Below, in pieces: positions 39,701-47,987 of a DNA stretch of 64,000 nt. A program made the position numbers and the translations under genes. The stretch is taken from positions 248,001-312,000 of the forward strand of contig NZ_WSQA01000001.1 in NCBI RefSeq assembly GCF_009768885.1, written 5' to 3'. The notes under the pieces are model-generated. The model was not told where the DNA came from. It made no database searches and saw only the letters and a list, made by a program, of their open reading frames with translations. Each line of letters begins with the position of its first letter. Within the stretch, counting starts at the first letter, position 1. Source of the DNA: Sphingobacterium humi. Its GTDB lineage: Bacteria > Bacteroidota > Bacteroidia > Sphingobacteriales > Sphingobacteriaceae.

Positions 39701-40516
39701 CTTGGCTATAGCCATGAATTACCATTATCGCGCAAGTGCAGTATCCTGCTGGTTGAAGATAATGTAGAGATGAACAATTACCTGGCCGACTTCTTCCGGA
39801 GCGACTATGTAGTGCTGCAAGCTTTCGATGGTGAAGAAGGCCTGGAAGTAGCGCGCGATAAAATGCCCGATTTGATTATTTCCGATGTGATGATGCCTAA
39901 GATAGATGGCTTAAACTTTACCCAACAGATCAAATCTGACGCCTTATTGCGGCATATTCCGGTCTTGTTATTAACGGCGCGTTCCTTGCTCGATCAGGAA
40001 ATGCAAGGGCTGGCCATAGGTGCCGACGATTACTTGGTGAAACCCTTCCAGCTGCCTATCCTGGCATTGAAGGTAAAGAATCAATTGTTGCTCAGGCTGC
40101 ATCAGCAGGAGCAATTCCAACAGAAATTGGCCATTGAGCCAAGTCAGCTTGATGTGCAAAGTGCCGACGATCTACTCTTGCAAAAGGTATTCTTGTATAT
40201 CGAGGAGCATATGAGCGATTCCGACTTAAAGATTGACCATATCTGCCAATCGGTAGGCCTGAGCCGTGCCCAGTTATACCGCAAGATGAATGCCTTAACC
40301 GGCATGAGCATGGCGGATATGATTAAGGAATTCCGACTGAAGCGGGCGCAGCAACTATTGAAAGATCAGAAGCTCATGGTCAGTGAGGTTGGCTACCTAG
40401 TTGGCTATTCTGACCCGGAATACTTTAGGAAAAGTTTTAAGGCCATGTTTGGCTATTCGCCGAGCGAGTTTGCCAAGAAGCATGCCGCACAGCACAACAA
40501 CAAATCATCCGAATAA
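36785..40516 (+). CDS. Hybrid two-component system sensor/regulator (HTCS)
   Basis: A 1243-residue single-chain sensor, kinase and transcription factor that switches on PUL genes when a specific oligosaccharide binds in the periplasm. Order: signal peptide (ending AQAQ); beta-propeller sensor with repeated regulator-propeller motifs (GFMWFGTWSGL, NLWVGTRSKG, YVWIGSGSGL, MVWIGTGNGL); Y_Y_Y domain (about 600-665); one membrane helix (about 673-693); histidine kinase with ISHEIKTP (H731); ATPase with NLLSNALKFT and GGTGLGL; receiver with SDVMMP (D1034) and LVKPF; C-terminal AraC-type helix-turn-helix. It is the only plus-strand gene, divergent from the RG-I operons, and most likely recognises an RG-I fragment. 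All catalytic residues are intact. Confidence 0.96.
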   Translation: MRHFKRIVLFIFLLVLATFRFPAQAQFLPLKFDHITSENGLPHNTIHGIAKDKYGFMWFGTWSGLCRYDGYEIKIYRYDAKDPKSIANNRIHNLLVDSHGDLWIASFNDQVLSKYNYLTDDFTRVPYAQCPEELVGRINRSDHRYRVKFQYGQTQWNLDNARTAVVETFLPTGAQKIYTEDPKNPWSINDAYISDVYLDDQHVLWLGSYSHGINRSYLDATPFHDLIYYPESKNSLADNTIRSLCEDLDGNLWVGTRSKGITLVRKDGNFQQFFKENQSGETVQSNYIKRVFADSYGYVWIGSGSGLDRYDPHSKRIETIDHPFLKSTGVYGLMEDKEHNIWLATWKGLGKWNRKNNHYRFYELKEFLEEPHLWTLMQDKAGNIWVASEGNGIFILKEKADGKLQILSHLQHQEKEVNTLSDNRVYSLFEDKDGMVWIGTGNGLDIYNPRNKQVKSLSNLSNLWPKGTIAGISQDHKGYIWVSHKQGLSRIDKNNMLIRTFSETDGLLSNDFVEGAIYHSKLEPRIYLGSNYGVCHFSPDSVRTNRQAPKVLFTDLHILNELVNVNDTINNRVVLSKPLYLTEELTLTHADKSISISFAALHFANPTGNKYAYMLEGFDADWIYTDANRREVNYSNLSPGSYSLKVKASNSDGVWTVNPTVLRIEVLPPWWASGWAYLFYALAGLALLYIFNYYSTRFTRLKSKLAYEAILHEKEIELQENKLKFFTNISHEIKTPLTLILSPIQQLKAWAQGNPKSEEQLAMMENNGDRLLRTVNQLLDFRRLESGQEKVKMEETDLLQLIQRVIDSFRLAAKQKEIQLKFIAPKEPIYLLLDYDKLEKVLYNLLSNALKFTTANGLIKVRLKAFAEHVEIDVLNDGPSIEQEDLDLIFEPFTQGKSKVAGGTGLGLTYSRHLIQLLGGQLFVRSRSHASHMHLTVFRISLPKQALEKASIAEVKSSPERQALHENIEVQTLGYSHELPLSRKCSILLVEDNVEMNNYLADFFRSDYVVLQAFDGEEGLEVARDKMPDLIISDVMMPKIDGLNFTQQIKSDALLRHIPVLLLTARSLLDQEMQGLAIGADDYLVKPFQLPILALKVKNQLLLRLHQQEQFQQKLAIEPSQLDVQSADDLLLQKVFLYIEEHMSDSDLKIDHICQSVGLSRAQLYRKMNALTGMSMADMIKEFRLKRAQQLLKDQKLMVSEVGYLVGYSDPEYFRKSFKAMFGYSPSEFAKKHAAQHNNKSSE

Positions 40517-40554
40517 ATTCAAGCAGTTACATTAGCCCAAAATGAGGTCTACAT

Positions 40555-40592
40555 AAAAAGCTCCAATAAACCGAAGTCTATTGGAGCTTTTC
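40555..40592. terminator. Bidirectional terminator between HTCS and sulfatase genes
   Basis: A 13-bp perfect stem, AAAAGCTCCAATA (40556-40568) with TATTGGAGCTTTT (40579-40591), has a 10-nt loop. The A and T runs at its ends allow termination from both converging genes, whose stops lie 40 and 25 nt away. Confidence 0.85.
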
Positions 40593-40615
40593 CATGCTTG
40601 AGGAGTAGGTTTTAC

Positions 40616-42145
40616 CTAGTCGATATTGACCTGATAAATCGCTTCCGCTTCTTGATCATCAAAGGCACGAATTTCCTTCAGGAGTTTCTTTTTCATGTCC
40701 TTCACTACTTTTTTATAGGCCGGATCATGAATAAGATTTTTTAATTCCTGTGGGTCTTTTTTCAAGTCGAATAATTCCCAGCTTTCCACGCGTTTATAAA
40801 AACGAATTAATTTATAATCGCCGGACTTCACGCCAAAGTGCGGAGAAACGGCATGCTCCCCATTTTCAAAATAATGGTAGAACACGTTTTTACGGTGTTG
40901 CTTTTTCGGTGCCTTCAATACCGATGCAAAAGATTTCCCTTGCATATCGGCAGGTTTTGCCATGCCGGCAAGTTCCAATAAAGTCGGCGCAATATCCGCA
41001 TTGACCACATTTGCACTGATGTGAGAACCTGGAGGAATCATGCCTGGGTATTTCATCAACATAGGTGTGCGGAAAGACTCTTCATACATAAAGCGTTTGT
41101 CGAACCATCCATGCTCACCCATGTAAAAACCTTGGTCGGAAAGATAAATAACGATGGTATTTTCTTCCAATCCTTTGGCCTTCAAGTAATCCAATACTTT
41201 CCCGATATTCCGATCCATAGATTGGGCGGTATTCAAGTAATCGATCATATAGCGGCGGTATTTCCATTCAGCTAAGGCTTTGCCTGTTAATTTCGATGCC
41301 TTGAATTCTTCGAAAATAGGACGGTAATAGTTCACATATTGTTCCTTTTGTGCTGGTGTCATACGTTTAAAATTACCATCTTTCATCATTTCCTCTACCG
41401 AATCAAACATCTTCAGGTCATAGCCCATGCGCATGTCTTTATCGATTGACATTTCCTGTACGGCTGCCGCTTCCCGCGATGCATAATCGTCGTAAAACGT
41501 GGCAGGCATAGGCATAGCTTTATTATCGTAGGTACCGAAATCTTTCGGATCCGGCATCCAGGTACGATGCGTTGCCTTATGGCCAATCACCAAGCAGAAA
41601 GGGTCTTTGCTATCGATGGTATCCAGCCAGTTTAAGGCCTTATCGGTTACAATATCCGACACATAACCATCGACGCGTACTTTCCCCTCTTTGGAAACAA
41701 AATCAGGATTAAAATAATGGCCTTGCCCCACCAGGATATCGTAATAATCGAATCCTTGCAGTTTTTCGCCTAAGTGGATTTTCCCAATCCACGCTGTATG
41801 ATAACCGCCATGCTGCAGATTCTTCACAAAAAGGTTCTGCGAGAAATCGAAGGTGGAGGTTTCATTATCTTTAAATCCATTTTTATGGCTATACTTTCCA
41901 GTAAGCAAGGTTGCTCTGGAGGGGCCACAGATGGAGTTATTGACATAGGCATGCTCGAATATAGCCCCTTCTTTGGCAATGCGATCGATCTGCGGGGTCT
42001 GCCCGAGGGTCGAGCCATAGGCCGAAATGGTCTGATAGGCATGATCATCGGAGATGATAATCAGCACATTAGGCTTTTTCTGTTGGGCAAATAGCTCGGC
42101 TATACCAGATAGCAGTAGAATGAGGAATACACTTCTTATTTTCAT
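40616..42145 (-). CDS. S1-family sulfatase (S1_11-like)
   Basis: A 509-residue secreted sulfatase (signal ending LFAQ, about residue 20). KPNVLIIISDDHAYQ supplies metal ligands, C-G-P-S-R has C73 as the predicted formylglycine residue, and LLTGKYSHKNGF, GKIHLG and YLSDQGFYMGEHGWFDKR complete the active site. The overall pattern resembles subfamily S1_11, whose studied members act on 6-O-sulfated N-acetylglucosamine; the subfamily call is from memory of motif style. It is the only enzyme of the SusCD/BACON operon, and the GH20 of the next operon could use its product. It differs from the S1_4-like sulfatase at 29721. Confidence 0.92.
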   Translation of the reverse strand: MKIRSVFLILLLSGIAELFAQQKKPNVLIIISDDHAYQTISAYGSTLGQTPQIDRIAKEGAIFEHAYVNNSICGPSRATLLTGKYSHKNGFKDNETSTFDFSQNLFVKNLQHGGYHTAWIGKIHLGEKLQGFDYYDILVGQGHYFNPDFVSKEGKVRVDGYVSDIVTDKALNWLDTIDSKDPFCLVIGHKATHRTWMPDPKDFGTYDNKAMPMPATFYDDYASREAAAVQEMSIDKDMRMGYDLKMFDSVEEMMKDGNFKRMTPAQKEQYVNYYRPIFEEFKASKLTGKALAEWKYRRYMIDYLNTAQSMDRNIGKVLDYLKAKGLEENTIVIYLSDQGFYMGEHGWFDKRFMYEESFRTPMLMKYPGMIPPGSHISANVVNADIAPTLLELAGMAKPADMQGKSFASVLKAPKKQHRKNVFYHYFENGEHAVSPHFGVKSGDYKLIRFYKRVESWELFDLKKDPQELKNLIHDPAYKKVVKDMKKKLLKEIRAFDDQEAEAIYQVNID

Positions 42146-42148
42146 TGC

Positions 42149-42535
42149 TTATTTTGCTTGTTTAACAATTATACTTGTTGACTCTTGATTGGTTGCATTA
42201 ATTTTGATGGTCATTTCGCGTGCCGCTCCTGTTGCATTGGCCGCTACTTTAATCTGTTGGGTTACTTTTGCAGAACCATATTTACGGGCTACATTTACCC
42301 AACTTGCATCGGCAGCTGTTTCTATCCACCAGGCATTGGTGGTTGCATCGATGGTTAAGGTATAGGTTGCCCCTGCGGCAGGTACTAAAGTAGGGAAATC
42401 ATGGTTCACCTCAAATTTACCAGGTACCGGTTTCACATGCTGATCTTTCTCACAGGCGCAGAAAAACACCGTGATGAGCAGAAAAGCAAGGACAGAAAGT
42501 TGTTGTAATACAGGTTTTATTGTGCTTGTTTTCAT
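42149..42535 (-). CDS. BACON-domain surface lipoprotein
   Basis: A 128-residue lipoprotein; the signal ends at CACEKD, with C26 or C28 as lipid anchor. The remainder forms one BACON-type beta-sandwich with WWIETAADASWVNV and AREMTIKINATN. BACON domains are thought to bind carbohydrate or glycoprotein, or to act as spacers. Placed 3 nt after SusD and 3 nt before the sulfatase, it takes the position of a SusE-like surface glycan-binding accessory but is far smaller. Confidence 0.85.
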   Translation of the reverse strand: MKTSTIKPVLQQLSVLAFLLITVFFCACEKDQHVKPVPGKFEVNHDFPTLVPAAGATYTLTIDATTNAWWIETAADASWVNVARKYGSAKVTQQIKVAANATGAAREMTIKINATNQESTSIIVKQAK

Positions 42536-42538
42536 TAC

Positions 42539-44356
42539 TTACCAATTAGGGTTTTGTGTCCATTTACCATTTGTCAATTCCAACATGCGTTGTTGAATAG
42601 GTAACAAATAATCTCTATTTACTTTAAAGCCAAATCCATTCGGCATCACTTGCTTATATGGATCGATGTAGCGTTTTTGATCGGCTGCCTGTCCTGTTAG
42701 GTAGAGGTTGATGCTTTTTCCCGGAGGGGCTACGTCGAAATACAATAAGGCATCGTTGTAAAAGCCGGTTGCTGTATTTTGAGCTTGCATATCGCTGCCT
42801 ACGAATAGGGCGCCTAACGGACGCTTTCCCACCAGCAACTTATCCGCTGCTGCCCAGCGCATAATATCGGCCAATCGGGTTCCTTCAGCAACAAGCTCCA
42901 CGCGGCGCTCTCTACGTACGGCTTGAATAGCTTTTGGTAAATCCTGGAACGGATAATCTGCGGCATTGTTAAATTCCTTATCGAAATCCATAGCCGGCAT
43001 CCCCACGCGGGCACGAATCGGCGTAATAGCTGCTGCTGCTAAGGCGGTATTCTCGCCTAATTCGGCAATGGCTTCTGCATAGTTTAATAAAACCTCGGCA
43101 TAGCGGAAATAAATAACCGGTGCGGCACTCATGCCATCATCGCTGGTGGCAGGTTGGTTATCGTATTCAATGTATTTGTACATCGGATAGCCGGTGGTAT
43201 TGCGGTTAAATCCACTCTGGTTAATTGGTGGATAAGCTTGCACTACCCCTCCCGGACGCAGGGGTTGCCCCGGAATAGCAACAGTTTGAAATAAACGCGG
43301 ATCGCGTAGGGTCGGCATTAACTCCTGTGCATAGGTTTTCTGTGCCTGTTCGCGCTGCGCACCAACAAAAGGTTTTCCTTCTAGGGTCAAATAATCATCC
43401 ACCAAGCTTAGGGTTACACCAATATCGCCACCCCCTGTTGAAAGATACTTCGAAGTACCATGGCCGATGTTTTCAGCCGGATTATAGCGACGGAACAACA
43501 GGACTTCCTTGTTGCCACGCAGGTCCCTGTTGATAAACATGTCCTTATAATCTTCCAAAGGATTTCCAGTAGAATAAATCTGCCAGCGGTTTCCATCCAT
43601 TACTTTTTTCGCCGCATCACGTGCGCTGGTCAAATAGGTTTTAATCTTCTCATCAGTCACCTCCTTGCTTGCAAATCCGGTTGCTTTGGCTTTGTGGTAT
43701 TTCTGCCATGTTCCTTCGTATAAGGCCACACGAGAGGCCATAGCCCAGGCTACATCCCGGTGGATACGCATTTTATTATTGTTGGTTTGAACCGACAATA
43801 AATTGCTGGCTCTATCTAAATCGGTTAAAATAGAGTCTACCACTACTAAACGGCTATCTCTGGCTAAGAAGGTCGATTCATCCTCCGAGCTTAACAAGCT
43901 GTTTACCCAGCTCACATCGCCATACTTCTGCACCATGGAGAAATAGAACCAGGCACGGAAGAAATAGGCTTCGCCCAGGTACTGGTTGATATCGGCTTGA
44001 TTTCCTTTGGCATTTCCTGCATTTAACAAGAAGAAGTTAAGGCCACGAATTTGGTTATATTCCGTCAATGCTGCAGCGTTGGAAATGGTTAACTGTCCGT
44101 TCAAACGCGAGTTCACCGAAGTGAAGATCATGTTGTCGGTGCGTGCATCATCATACGCCACCCCTGCGCCACCGGTGGTACCCGGGTGCCCTGGCAATTG
44201 CTCATAAAATTGATTCATGTACAGGCGTAGCTCATTTACGGTTGCCAAGCTTCCTGTTGTCGATAGTTGATCTTGCGGTAAGCGGTCGAGGAAATCATCG
44301 TTACAGCTTTGCAAGGTCAAGGCAAAAAGTATATAGAAATAATATTTAATTTTCAT
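42539..44356 (-). CDS. susD-like: SusD/RagB-family glycan-binding lipoprotein (third pair)
   Basis: A 605-residue lipoprotein with lipobox cysteine C18 (LQSC) followed by NDDFLDRLP. SusD hallmarks include YFFRAWFYFSMVQKYGDV, YFRYAEVLLNYAEAIAELG and an AEGTRLADIMRW segment. It follows its SusC by 11 nt. The pair serves the sigma/FecR-regulated locus; the sulfatase downstream suggests a sulfated glycan. Confidence 0.95.
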   Translation of the reverse strand: MKIKYYFYILFALTLQSCNDDFLDRLPQDQLSTTGSLATVNELRLYMNQFYEQLPGHPGTTGGAGVAYDDARTDNMIFTSVNSRLNGQLTISNAAALTEYNQIRGLNFFLLNAGNAKGNQADINQYLGEAYFFRAWFYFSMVQKYGDVSWVNSLLSSEDESTFLARDSRLVVVDSILTDLDRASNLLSVQTNNNKMRIHRDVAWAMASRVALYEGTWQKYHKAKATGFASKEVTDEKIKTYLTSARDAAKKVMDGNRWQIYSTGNPLEDYKDMFINRDLRGNKEVLLFRRYNPAENIGHGTSKYLSTGGGDIGVTLSLVDDYLTLEGKPFVGAQREQAQKTYAQELMPTLRDPRLFQTVAIPGQPLRPGGVVQAYPPINQSGFNRNTTGYPMYKYIEYDNQPATSDDGMSAAPVIYFRYAEVLLNYAEAIAELGENTALAAAAITPIRARVGMPAMDFDKEFNNAADYPFQDLPKAIQAVRRERRVELVAEGTRLADIMRWAAADKLLVGKRPLGALFVGSDMQAQNTATGFYNDALLYFDVAPPGKSINLYLTGQAADQKRYIDPYKQVMPNGFGFKVNRDYLLPIQQRMLELTNGKWTQNPNW

Positions 44357-44367
44357 GTGGGTAGCAA

Positions 44368-47300
44368 TTAAAATGTAACATTCAAACCAAAAGAAAAGAC
44401 CTTACTCAATGGATAAATCTTTCCGGTTCCATTTCCACCTACGATGGTTTCCGGGTCAAACATATTCGCCAGCTTAGTGAAGGTCAATAGGTTCTCCCCT
44501 GTTCCAAATAAGCTTAAGCGATTAATGTGCATCCGTTTTGTCCAATCTTTATTAAACGTATATTGTACGGTTAAGTTCTTCAAGCGGATATATGACGCAT
44601 TCTGGATATAGCGGCTTGAAGGCGACTGCGTTTTATTGGCGAAGGAGCTAATGGCACCAACTGGTGAAGCATATGGATTTGGGTAATAGCCATCCGGATT
44701 GCTTTCACTGAAGTAGTCTAAATGTTCTTGGAACACGGTTACTTGCGCTAAGGAACCAGACCCCCAGAAATAGGCGTCTAAGGCACCCGGCAAGAACTCT
44801 TGCTTGCCAATTCCTTGCCATAACATGCTTAGTCCCCAGTTTTTCCAATTTACTCCACCCGACACGCTGAAATTATAACGTGCGCTGCTGTTCCCGATGA
44901 TGCTATAATCGCCCATATCACCTACACGGTTTGCACCGATATCAATCTTATTATCGTTATTGATGTCTAGGTATTTCACATCTCCCGGAAGCCAATCTCT
45001 GGCCGATAAATAAGAGCGGTTTAAGGCATTGTAAGCCGTTGCTTCTTCTTGTGTTTTCAAGAGGTCATGTGCTTTAAAGCCCCAAATTTCTCCCACTACT
45101 TTTCCTTCATACCAAGCTGAAGCCGGGTTAAAGCGCGTAGGGTTTTGGTATTTTGTAACGATAGAGCGGAAATCGGTCAGCATTAAACCTAAGTCGTAGC
45201 TTAATTCTTCAGAGATATTATCTTTCCATTTCACAGAAAGCTCCCAGCCGCGTGTTCTCAAATCGGCATTATTGGATTGAGGTGGTGTTGCACCGAACAT
45301 ATCGGCCACATCACGCGATGGACCTAACATATCACGGGTGTTGCGTTGGTACCATTCTATGGTTCCGGATAGTTTATTGTCAATTAAAGCATAGTCTATC
45401 CCGATGTTGCTACTTTGCACCTTTTCCCAGGTAATGTGTGGGTTAAAGGCAGCAGGCGCCTGAATATAGCTTTCTCTATCATCGCCAAAATAATAACGAC
45501 CACCAGCCCCTAAATTAGGCACCACGATGTTCATGCTTTCCAAGTAGGCATACATATTTGCGCCGGCTTGGTTACCCAAATTACCGTAAGATCCGCGTAG
45601 CTTTAACTGGTTCAACCAAGGCAAATTATCCTTCACAATGGCTTCCTCGCTGATGTTGTAAGCTGCAGAAACGGATGGGAAGAAACCCCAACGGTTTTCC
45701 TTGGCGAAACGTGAAGAACCATCGTAACGACCATTTAATTCCAATAAGAATTTATTGTTGTAGTTATAATTGATCCGAGCGAAGAAGCCACGCGTTGCCC
45801 AGTGATTTCTTACTTCTCTGGATGATTTTGTACCCGTTGCCAAATCTGTTCCAGGTCTATCAAAAGAGATCAATTCAGTTGCCGACGTGTTCAACTCTTT
45901 CCATTGGTTATATTCCTGTTGGAAACCCGCTGTTAAGTCGATTTTATGTGCATCCAAATCAATTTTATAGTTGGTATAAATATTTGGCGTCAGGTAGGTT
46001 TGGTTATACATATTACGGGCATAACTACCTGTAAGTGGGATATCGTATTCCGAGCGGTTTACCAGAATCGGGGTATTATCGACGCCATAAATGGTGCCCG
46101 GCAGTTTTAAGGTAGACCCTTCAAAATTGGTCTGGCGCAGGTTTAAATCCGCGAAGATTTTCCAGTTTTTCAAAGGGCTAATTTCCAACCCTCCTAATAT
46201 CACTAGGGTTCCGTTGTTATAGCGGTCTTCAGATCCGGATTGCAGGTATGGCACAAAAGATTGCTCGGTGAAATTACCATAGAAATCATAAGGCGATACG
46301 TTGGGACGCATACGCGCTAAGTTGTGAAAGAACAAGCCCTCATAACCGGCTAAAGGCGTACTGTTTTTGCTGTGGGTATATTTTACATTGCTTTTCAGCT
46401 TAATAAAATCGGCCAGCTGCGAATTGACAGATACATTGAAGTTATAGCGTTTATAGTCTATATCTGCATAACGTAGGGCGCCATCTTCATTATACATTCC
46501 GCCGGAAACATAAAATTGGGCACCCTCGTTTCCACCGCTCAGGTTCATAGTATAATTCTGACGGATGGCATAGGGCTTATAATGGAAGTTGAACCAATCG
46601 GTATTGGCCACCCCATTGGCACTGTTTTCCCAGTTTGAGTAGTTATTGGAATTTATTTCCGGAAAAATAGAAACCGAGTTCGGATCGTCTATATATTGTT
46701 GCAACAAAGCAATCTTTTCGTCGGAATACTGTTTTGTTCCTAAGGCATTAAAGGTTGCGGCGTTGAAATAATTAGCAAATTCTACCGAGTTTACCATATC
46801 CGGCAAGTTTACCGGGGAGGTGAAACCTGTATTGGAGCTGAAGTTGATTTGCTTTCTGCCTGCTGATCCTTTTTTTGTGGTCACCAAAATAACGCCATAA
46901 GCGGCACGTGAACCATAAATTGCCGATGCGGATGCATCTTTTAATACGGAGATATTCTCGATATCGGCAGGATTTACATCGGCCAAAGACATCTCCATAC
47001 CATCGACCAATACGTAAGGTTGATCGGAACCGCTTAAGTTTCCTGTTCCGCGCACATTTAACTTAAAGGATTGCCCCGGTTTGGTATTTCCATTTACGCT
47101 AACATTTAAGCCGGGCATCGTACCTTGAAGGCTCTGCGTCGCATTCACCACCGGACGGTTCGCCAATTGCTCACCAGAAATGCTGGCAACAGATCCGGTG
47201 AGGTTAATTCTTTTCTGGGTACCGTAGCCTACGACAACCACTTCTTCCAGCTGGGCCAAATCTTCCTGTAAACTTACACGTAAAGGGGCCTCCTGAAAGG

Positions 47301-47862
47301 GAACCTCCTGGCTTAGAAAACTGACATAGCTAATAACAAGGATAGCATTGGCGTCGGAAACTTCCAAGGAAAACTGCCCTTCGCTGTTTGTGCTGCTGGA
47401 GCGGTTGGTTCCTTTTTCTTTTACCGATACAGCTGCTAAGGGCTTATTATGTTGATCGACTACGGTTCCTGTGGCCATTAGGCTTTGCATTTCGGTTGCT
47501 TTGCGAATCAGGAATCGGTTTTTGCCGACCATACTCATTTGAAAATCCTTTTCCTGAAGAATAGGCTGCAGCAATTCTTTCCAATCTTTTTGCTGCACAT
47601 GGATATCGCTTACGCGGATGTGCTGGATGGCATTGTCGCTATAAATAAACGATACATTGGTTTGCTCTTCAATAGAGATGAGCAGGTTCTTTAAATTGAT
47701 ATCCTTATAGCGCATGGATACCATGTTTTGTGCTTTCGTTTCACTGGCCATGGCGTGGGCCGCAAAAGCTGTGATTAAAACCAAAATGAATTTGACCATC
47801 AAGAGCCACTTAAAGTAATGAGGAATGGGCACATGACTAATCGCATGTGAATTTTTTTTCAT
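44368..47862 (-). CDS. susC-like: SusC-like TonB-dependent transporter with STN signalling domain
   Basis: About 1164 residues from the ATG at 47862; the longer frame to 47886 would need a TTG start. The signal segment ends near ASETKAQ. An STN domain follows (NLKNLLISIEEQTNVSFIYSD, about residues 50-120). Then come a carboxypeptidase-regulatory-like domain, LEEVVVVGYGTQKR, a plug with DASASAIYGSRAAYGVILVTTKK and a barrel ending NVTF. STN-bearing transporters pass a substrate signal to a FecR protein and its sigma factor, which are encoded immediately upstream. This is the only SusC here whose visible N terminus has STN. Two hairpins lie in the 125-nt gap before it. Confidence 0.95.
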   Translation of the reverse strand: MKKNSHAISHVPIPHYFKWLLMVKFILVLITAFAAHAMASETKAQNMVSMRYKDINLKNLLISIEEQTNVSFIYSDNAIQHIRVSDIHVQQKDWKELLQPILQEKDFQMSMVGKNRFLIRKATEMQSLMATGTVVDQHNKPLAAVSVKEKGTNRSSSTNSEGQFSLEVSDANAILVISYVSFLSQEVPFQEAPLRVSLQEDLAQLEEVVVVGYGTQKRINLTGSVASISGEQLANRPVVNATQSLQGTMPGLNVSVNGNTKPGQSFKLNVRGTGNLSGSDQPYVLVDGMEMSLADVNPADIENISVLKDASASAIYGSRAAYGVILVTTKKGSAGRKQINFSSNTGFTSPVNLPDMVNSVEFANYFNAATFNALGTKQYSDEKIALLQQYIDDPNSVSIFPEINSNNYSNWENSANGVANTDWFNFHYKPYAIRQNYTMNLSGGNEGAQFYVSGGMYNEDGALRYADIDYKRYNFNVSVNSQLADFIKLKSNVKYTHSKNSTPLAGYEGLFFHNLARMRPNVSPYDFYGNFTEQSFVPYLQSGSEDRYNNGTLVILGGLEISPLKNWKIFADLNLRQTNFEGSTLKLPGTIYGVDNTPILVNRSEYDIPLTGSYARNMYNQTYLTPNIYTNYKIDLDAHKIDLTAGFQQEYNQWKELNTSATELISFDRPGTDLATGTKSSREVRNHWATRGFFARINYNYNNKFLLELNGRYDGSSRFAKENRWGFFPSVSAAYNISEEAIVKDNLPWLNQLKLRGSYGNLGNQAGANMYAYLESMNIVVPNLGAGGRYYFGDDRESYIQAPAAFNPHITWEKVQSSNIGIDYALIDNKLSGTIEWYQRNTRDMLGPSRDVADMFGATPPQSNNADLRTRGWELSVKWKDNISEELSYDLGLMLTDFRSIVTKYQNPTRFNPASAWYEGKVVGEIWGFKAHDLLKTQEEATAYNALNRSYLSARDWLPGDVKYLDINNDNKIDIGANRVGDMGDYSIIGNSSARYNFSVSGGVNWKNWGLSMLWQGIGKQEFLPGALDAYFWGSGSLAQVTVFQEHLDYFSESNPDGYYPNPYASPVGAISSFANKTQSPSSRYIQNASYIRLKNLTVQYTFNKDWTKRMHINRLSLFGTGENLLTFTKLANMFDPETIVGGNGTGKIYPLSKVFSFGLNVTF

Positions 47863-47888
47863 AATTTTAGATTTTAAGTTAATCAATA

Positions 47889-47968
47889 GAGCATCTTACT
47901 TTCCTAGGGCCAGATGCTCGGGGTTAAACAATTCTGGGTATTCCTTCATTTGAAGAATACCCTTTTTT
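47889..47968. promoter_or_regulatory. Two hairpins between FecR and STN-SusC genes
   Basis: GAGCATCT/AGATGCTC (47889-47896 and 47922-47929) can pair in the transporter leader. GGGTATTC/GAATACCC with an inner TTC/GAA pair (47936-47962) is followed on the plus strand by six T, so it would terminate antisense transcription; on the minus strand it could attenuate read-through from FecR into susC. No sigma-specific promoter was identified. Confidence 0.45.
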
Positions 47969-47987
47969 ACGTTTTAGTTTATCATAT

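Noticed and set aside
47863-47886. Longer STN-SusC start at 47886
   Set aside because: It needs a TTG start; the ATG at 47862 gives a normal signal peptide.
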